Origin: Cohaesibacter marisflavi
GTDB taxonomy: Bacteria; Pseudomonadota; Alphaproteobacteria; Rhizobiales; Cohaesibacteraceae
Reading direction: 5' to 3'
Length of the DNA: 64,000 bases
Assembly: GCF_900115225.1 (NCBI RefSeq)
Contig: NZ_FOVR01000008.1
Coordinates: forward strand, 159,490 to 223,489
Shown here: one piece after another, positions 60,515 to 64,000 of the stretch
How positions within the stretch are numbered: the stretch's first letter is position 1
Layout of the letters: every line of letters begins with the position of its first letter
The notes under the pieces: generated by a model
The model's database searches: none
Seen by the model: only the letters and a program-made list of their open reading frames with translations
Told to the model about the DNA's origin: nothing
Translations under genes and position numbers: made by a program

Positions 60515-60779
60515 AGTCCTCAACCTTCTGTTCGAGGGTGATAGCTTGAGCATCTCGCACCTGTGCTCGCTGTACGGCGGTTTCCAGCGCTTTCTTATTG
60601 ATCTCTATGTCTCGCTTGAGATTTGCATTCTCTGCTTCCAGGGCTGCTGTCTGACAGGCCTGAGAAGCGATCCAGTGCCCCTTCCAATAAGCGAAGGTGT
60701 GGGAGGCAAGGAGAAAAGCAAATCCAGCGCATGCCAGGATCACACGCCAGTTTGAGAAGAGAGAAAGGATCCAGGTCAT
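60438..60779 (-). CDS. Rz-like inner-membrane spanin
   Basis: The protein has 113 residues: an N-terminal membrane segment (about 9–30, WRVILACAGFAFLLASHTF), then a long helix with coiled-coil spacing (AALEAENANLKRDIEINKKALETAVQRAQVRDA) and a charged C-terminal end. This is the Rz topology: single inner-membrane helix and periplasmic coil. Its ATG shares a base with the endolysin stop (TGATG) and its last 77 bases overlap the Rz1-like gene in another frame. Together they form the third stage of lysis. Confidence 0.82.
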   Translation of the reverse strand: MTWILSLFSNWRVILACAGFAFLLASHTFAYWKGHWIASQACQTAALEAENANLKRDIEINKKALETAVQRAQVRDAQAITLEQKVEDYEAQLEDAGTCVLSAADAQRLQEIR

Positions 60780-61528
60780 CACAGCCCATCCATGCAATAT
60801 GCTTTTTCTCGCGTTCGACGACTGACCAATCCGCGAATGACACGGCCGCCAGCCTTATTCCACCAGGTTAGCGCCTGACACCCGCCCTTGATGTTGCCGG
60901 CATTCAATCGGCGTGTCGCAGTGCTGCGTCCGATCGCATAAACACCGGCATTATAAGCAAGGCTCACATAGGCCGTATCTCGCTTGGAAGTGAGGCGCCT
61001 TGCTTTGGTCGTGTCCGTGAAGTATCGATGAAGCTTGGAGCGGTATTCCGCCACTTCTGCCCTTAGCAGATCCCGACATTCAGTCACCGTCCTGCGCATG
61101 CCTGGATAAACACCCCGCGTTGAGCCACTACAGATCGTCCAAACACCGACAATATCCTTGTAGGCAACAAGCCGCTCTCCTTCCTCCTGGGCGATGAAAG
61201 GCACGGCCACGGCCAGTGTGTCCTTTTCGCTGACAGGAGCGGCAAGGACGCGCCCAGCCAACAGGAGGGCAAGTAGAAAGACGATCAAGACAATGCCGGC
61301 AATGCGCATCCATTCACGCACTACCGAAAGTTTCTGTTGATAGAGACGACCAGCAAGACCCGCGACCAGAAACAGAACTCCAAGCCACCAAGCCACAGCG
61401 GGGTTATAGTCCTGCCCTGTTGCAGCATACCAGATTTCTGGGACGATCATCAGGAGCAGCCCAATCACTTGCATCCAGAAAGAAAGAGATGTTGCGACAA
61501 CGCGCCGCCAGTCAGTTACGAGTTCCAT
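60779..61528 (-). CDS. Fused holin-like and GH24 lysozyme protein
   Basis: A 249-residue protein with two parts. Residues 1–95 hold three membrane segments (about 13–33, 43–62 and 73–95), with a DWRRVVATSLSFWMQVIG start that looks like the DUF7940-type phage holins. Residues 103–249 are a GH24 lysozyme of the R21 type; the catalytic triad Glu116–Asp125–Thr131 keeps T4 lysozyme spacing (E-x8-D-x5-T) in EEGERLVAYKDIVGVWTICSG. It cuts peptidoglycan. The fusion of a holin-like region to the enzyme is unusual; the third segment could also act as an export anchor. A GGAG precedes the ATG. It leads the lysis cassette. Confidence 0.85.
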   Translation of the reverse strand: MELVTDWRRVVATSLSFWMQVIGLLLMIVPEIWYAATGQDYNPAVAWWLGVLFLVAGLAGRLYQQKLSVVREWMRIAGIVLIVFLLALLLAGRVLAAPVSEKDTLAVAVPFIAQEEGERLVAYKDIVGVWTICSGSTRGVYPGMRRTVTECRDLLRAEVAEYRSKLHRYFTDTTKARRLTSKRDTAYVSLAYNAGVYAIGRSTATRRLNAGNIKGGCQALTWWNKAGGRVIRGLVSRRTREKAYCMDGL

Positions 61529-61647
61529 GGGTGTCTCCGATTAAAAGACCAGCCGTAGTAAAGCCACCTTATGGCAGCTTGGTTGCATTTCTTATTGTTT
61601 TTTAATTTTAAACTTATTATGTGTTGGTCAAATGGGAGTTATTATTA

Positions 61648-62754
61648 ATGCGTGTTATTTGTCATATTGGCCACCACAAAACCGGAACCAGTTCTCTTCA
61701 AACTTTTCTCTCTCAAAATTCATATCAGCTACTGAAGCATGGCATTTATTATCCATGGACTGAATCGCAAGGCGCTTCCTATGCACTCAAAAAAGCCATG
61801 TCGGGGAAAGATACAAAAGAGATCCCTTCTTGGAACATTCGAGAAGCACATAATGCACTTGCTTTCAGGATGATGACTGATAACGTCAAAGACTGGCGCG
61901 TCCCCTCCTTCCATCCTAATATCCCGCATTCGAACCAAATTTTAGTGAGCCTGCACAATCAGCTTGAGGCTGTTCAACCCGATGTCTCTGTTATCTGTTC
62001 AGAGGTCATGTCAAATTTCGGGAGACTTGCACCAAACCTAATTAACCGTCTCAGAAAAGCCTTACGCCTTGCTGATGATTTTACTCTCTGGTGTACGCTT
62101 CGTCGTCCCGATGAGCAGGTCGTTGCATGGCATGGCCAAGCGATACGCGCAGGAGAAACTCCTGTGAAGTTGCAAAACCTAAAACATGGTGTAAATTATA
62201 ACGGCATACATTTTAACTATTTGGATGTAGTGAGACCGTGGATTAGTCGAATTCAAGACTGTAAAATTATCCTTCGTCCATATCGCGAAGTGCTGCAACA
62301 AGGCGGGTCCGTCGAAGACTTTTTCGCGGAGCTCCCTGTGCAAAGCGACTGTCTAATTCCCGTTGAAAAGATGAATGAGAGCATCGCGCCAGGCGCCTTG
62401 GCCGTTATCCGCGATGTCAATGCAAAGCTTGGACAAGGCCACTCTGAGCCGATCCGCCAAAAGCTGATTGACCTATCCTGCAACATGTCTTTGCTATCGT
62501 CCAAGCAGGTTGAGCTTTTGGGGCAAGAGCAAAGACAAGTCATGTTTGAGAAGTTCAAGCCAATTCATCAATGGCTCTCTGACACATCCGGCAGAGATAT
62601 GTTTTTCACTGACATTGAAGAGATGCTGGAATGCAAGCCGATCTCTGAGGACGAAGCAAAGCGGCAGTTTCTTGACCTTCTGACTGATGAAGTCATTAAG
62701 CAGCTTTGGAGCGAAGAGGGCCGCAGAGTCTTGACCAGCCTGAAATACGGATGA
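61648..62754 (+). CDS. Sulfotransferase-like protein
   Basis: A 368-residue protein whose start (ATG 61648, after GGGAG) leads directly into HIGHHKTGTSSLQTFL, the 5'-phosphosulfate-binding loop of PAPS-dependent sulfotransferases. The 3'-phosphate region is less clear but TLRRPDEQVVAWHGQAIR near residue 150 fits. The target may be a surface sugar or lipid, or the protein may be one of the many Sulfotransfer-like proteins without known substrate. Base composition is visibly AT-richer than in the core genes, suggesting transfer. It lies next to a second, truncated sulfotransferase on the other strand. Confidence 0.78.
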   Translation: MRVICHIGHHKTGTSSLQTFLSQNSYQLLKHGIYYPWTESQGASYALKKAMSGKDTKEIPSWNIREAHNALAFRMMTDNVKDWRVPSFHPNIPHSNQILVSLHNQLEAVQPDVSVICSEVMSNFGRLAPNLINRLRKALRLADDFTLWCTLRRPDEQVVAWHGQAIRAGETPVKLQNLKHGVNYNGIHFNYLDVVRPWISRIQDCKIILRPYREVLQQGGSVEDFFAELPVQSDCLIPVEKMNESIAPGALAVIRDVNAKLGQGHSEPIRQKLIDLSCNMSLLSSKQVELLGQEQRQVMFEKFKPIHQWLSDTSGRDMFFTDIEEMLECKPISEDEAKRQFLDLLTDEVIKQLWSEEGRRVLTSLKYG

Positions 62755-62809
62755 GTCTTTCCTAGAAGAATATGTTTTTAAAAGTTTGCTTTTGGGTTCA
62801 GTTTTACCT

Positions 62810-63685
62810 CTATATGAAATCCCAATTCCCGCCTTGGTGCGCATCCTTAACTAGTCTCATAAATATTCGATTTATGCTTTTTTCAAACTGAATGTTTTCT
62901 GATAAATTCGCCTTCCTGTTCATCCTCATGTCCATCGGAGATCCATAAGCCAAGAGATCCACACCATATCGCTCTCTTAACCGCTCATTGGAGGCCCTAT
63001 AATGCGAAGCTATTCTGGAAACCTGTGGCGGCTCGTACCTCTCCAAATTTTGATCGAGGTTTAATTTGTTGAGTGCATGCGTCAAGCGATGTCTATTTAC
63101 TCTCGGATACATTTGAGAAAAGCGCCTAATAATTTCTGCTTTCTCATAAGAGATGCTTTGATTTTGGCGAACTTCCGCAAACTCAAAATTCGGGACAACT
63201 CCAAATATTTGAACCATAGAAGATATAAAATTTTGTCTTTCCTTCAATATATCAAAATCCAAAACTATTATGTTCTCTTTCCCGAATACCCCAGCCCAAA
63301 AATCTAACGTTTCATCGAACGTTGCAAGCTTGACTATTTTGGGGTCCTTTATAAACTCTTGGAAGGTCTGGCTTATTTTTCGACCATTTTCTTTTATGAA
63401 CTGTAGGTACAGAGACTGAAGAAATTTATCTTGTCTGCGAACACACATCACTATTTTGGCCTGCCCCAAATTCTTCAGAAACTCTAGTTTTTCTGGAATT
63501 TTACGATCAGGGACACTAAGCGACTCCTCCGAGATCACAAAAGATTTAGCTTCTGATCCTAATATTTCCTCTGTCGCTATGGCCTTCAAGTCAATGTTTT
63601 GCCAACGTTCGTATCTATCGCGGTTGTGGAATGCGCAATGGCAGTAATCGAAAAAGCCAGAGCTGGTCCCAGGCATTTGGACCAT
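62810..63685 (-). pseudogene. 5'-truncated sulfotransferase-like gene, cut by an IS3 element
   Basis: The open frame (291 residues) matches the middle and end of sulfotransferase-like proteins: IVMCVRRQDKFLQSLYLQFIKENGRK is the 3'-phosphate-binding arginine region, and LDFDILKERQNFISSMVQIFG is typical further on. The N-terminal phosphosulfate loop (KTGTT/S) is missing. The first ATG at 63685 lies two bases from the left end of the IS3 element at 63687, and the element brings an in-frame stop just upstream (63689–63691). The 5' end was therefore most likely lost through the IS insertion, and the protein is unlikely to be active. Confidence 0.75.
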
Positions 63686-63686
63686 G

Positions 63687-64000
63687 TGTTAAGGTGGATC
63701 GCCTGAACAGAAAGACGATCCGAAATGACGAAGAGAAAACGCTACTCTGCCGACTTCAAGGCCAAGGTTACGCTTGAAGCAATCCGCGAAGAATTGACGC
63801 TTTCAGAGCTGTCGAAGAAGTATGATGTCCATCCCAACATGATCAGCGCTTGGAAGCGAACTGCGATTGAGAATATGGCGTCAGGCTTTTCAAAGGGCAA
63901 GGAAACCGAGCATCAGGGTAATGATGCCGAGATTGCCCGGCTGCATGCCAAGATCGGCCAATTGGTTGTGGAACGAGATTTTTTATCGGAAGCCTCTGTT
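63687..64000 (+). mobile_element. IS3-family insertion sequence, left end
   Basis: The element begins with TGTTAAGGTGGATCGCCTGA, a TG-start inverted repeat of IS3-family type, followed 38 bases later by the transposase OrfA gene. It continues past the window, so the right repeat and any target duplication cannot be seen. Confidence 0.8.
63725..64000 (+). CDS. IS3-family transposase OrfA (N-terminal part)
   Basis: The first 92 residues are visible. They begin MTKRKRYSADFKAKVTLEAI, the helix-turn-helix of the IS3 OrfA/IS66-Orf2-like DNA-binding domain, with LSELSKKYDVHPNMISAWKR as the recognition part, followed by a leucine-zipper-like stretch (IARLHAKIGQLVVERDFL). The next gene, OrfB with the DDE integrase core, should follow just beyond the window, reached by programmed frameshifting. 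It is intact as far as can be seen. Confidence 0.93.
   Translation, partial: MTKRKRYSADFKAKVTLEAIREELTLSELSKKYDVHPNMISAWKRTAIENMASGFSKGKETEHQGNDAEIARLHAKIGQLVVERDFLSEASV

Overview
The window reads as a chromosomal segment of an alphaproteobacterium, most likely in the Hyphomicrobiales (Rhizobiales). The grounds are the gene order pcm–tolC–popZ–valS, a general L-amino-acid Aap transporter, an Omp25/31-type porin-like protein, a ChoXWV-type choline transporter, the CobC/CbiB/CobU B12 genes and an ArnT-like/PAP2 lipid A locus. Choline uptake beside a KtrAB potassium system fits a marine or salt-exposed lifestyle, but that is inference. Species cannot be named from the sequence alone.

Bases 1–15,600 are mostly housekeeping: secF (cut by the window edge), secD and yajC; a DUF815 ATPase; valS; popZ; tolC; pcm; tRNA-Cys; a GAF–GGDEF diguanylate cyclase; late cobalamin genes cobC and cbiB facing cobU; and tRNA-Asn. 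From 15.6 to 25 kb come an RND efflux pump with its adaptor, a LysR regulator divergent from a small redox-type operon (CMD, NTF2-like and PPOX-like proteins), and a membrane O-acyltransferase with an SGNH domain. A 939-residue Calx-beta/RTX protein (25.3–28.1 kb) follows, probably secreted by a type I system, although no such exporter is adjacent.

Bases 28.7–38.2 kb form a coherent catabolic locus: a compact DUF1537 sugar-acid kinase and a FadR-type regulator on the plus strand; PdxA2-like dehydrogenase, D-2-hydroxyacid dehydrogenase, DapA-family lyase and a complete TctABC-type tripartite tricarboxylate transporter on the minus strand; then an iron-type alcohol dehydrogenase on the plus strand. 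The kinase/PdxA2 pair points to four-carbon sugar acid (tetronate) use. The DapA-like, 2-hydroxyacid dehydrogenase and alcohol dehydrogenase members suggest an extra branch or another substrate, which makes this the best candidate here for an incompletely described pathway.

Bases 38.4–59.6 kb carry an AlaX editing enzyme, a second CMD protein, a sulfurtransferase, an outer-membrane protein, aapJQMP with a terminator after aapJ, metC, an unassigned multi-spanning membrane protein, a lipid A/LPS modification group (LAB_N, DPM1-like GT2, PAP2 phosphatase, ArnT-like GT83), a two-receiver response regulator, ktrAB and choXWV.

The last 4.2 kb looks accessory. tRNA-Arg(UCU) is followed by an orphan phage-type lysis cassette (fused holin–endolysin, overlapping Rz/Rz1-like spanins, a small coiled-coil membrane protein), two sulfotransferase-like genes in AT-rich DNA, and the left end of an IS3-family element whose insertion removed the 5' end of the second sulfotransferase gene.
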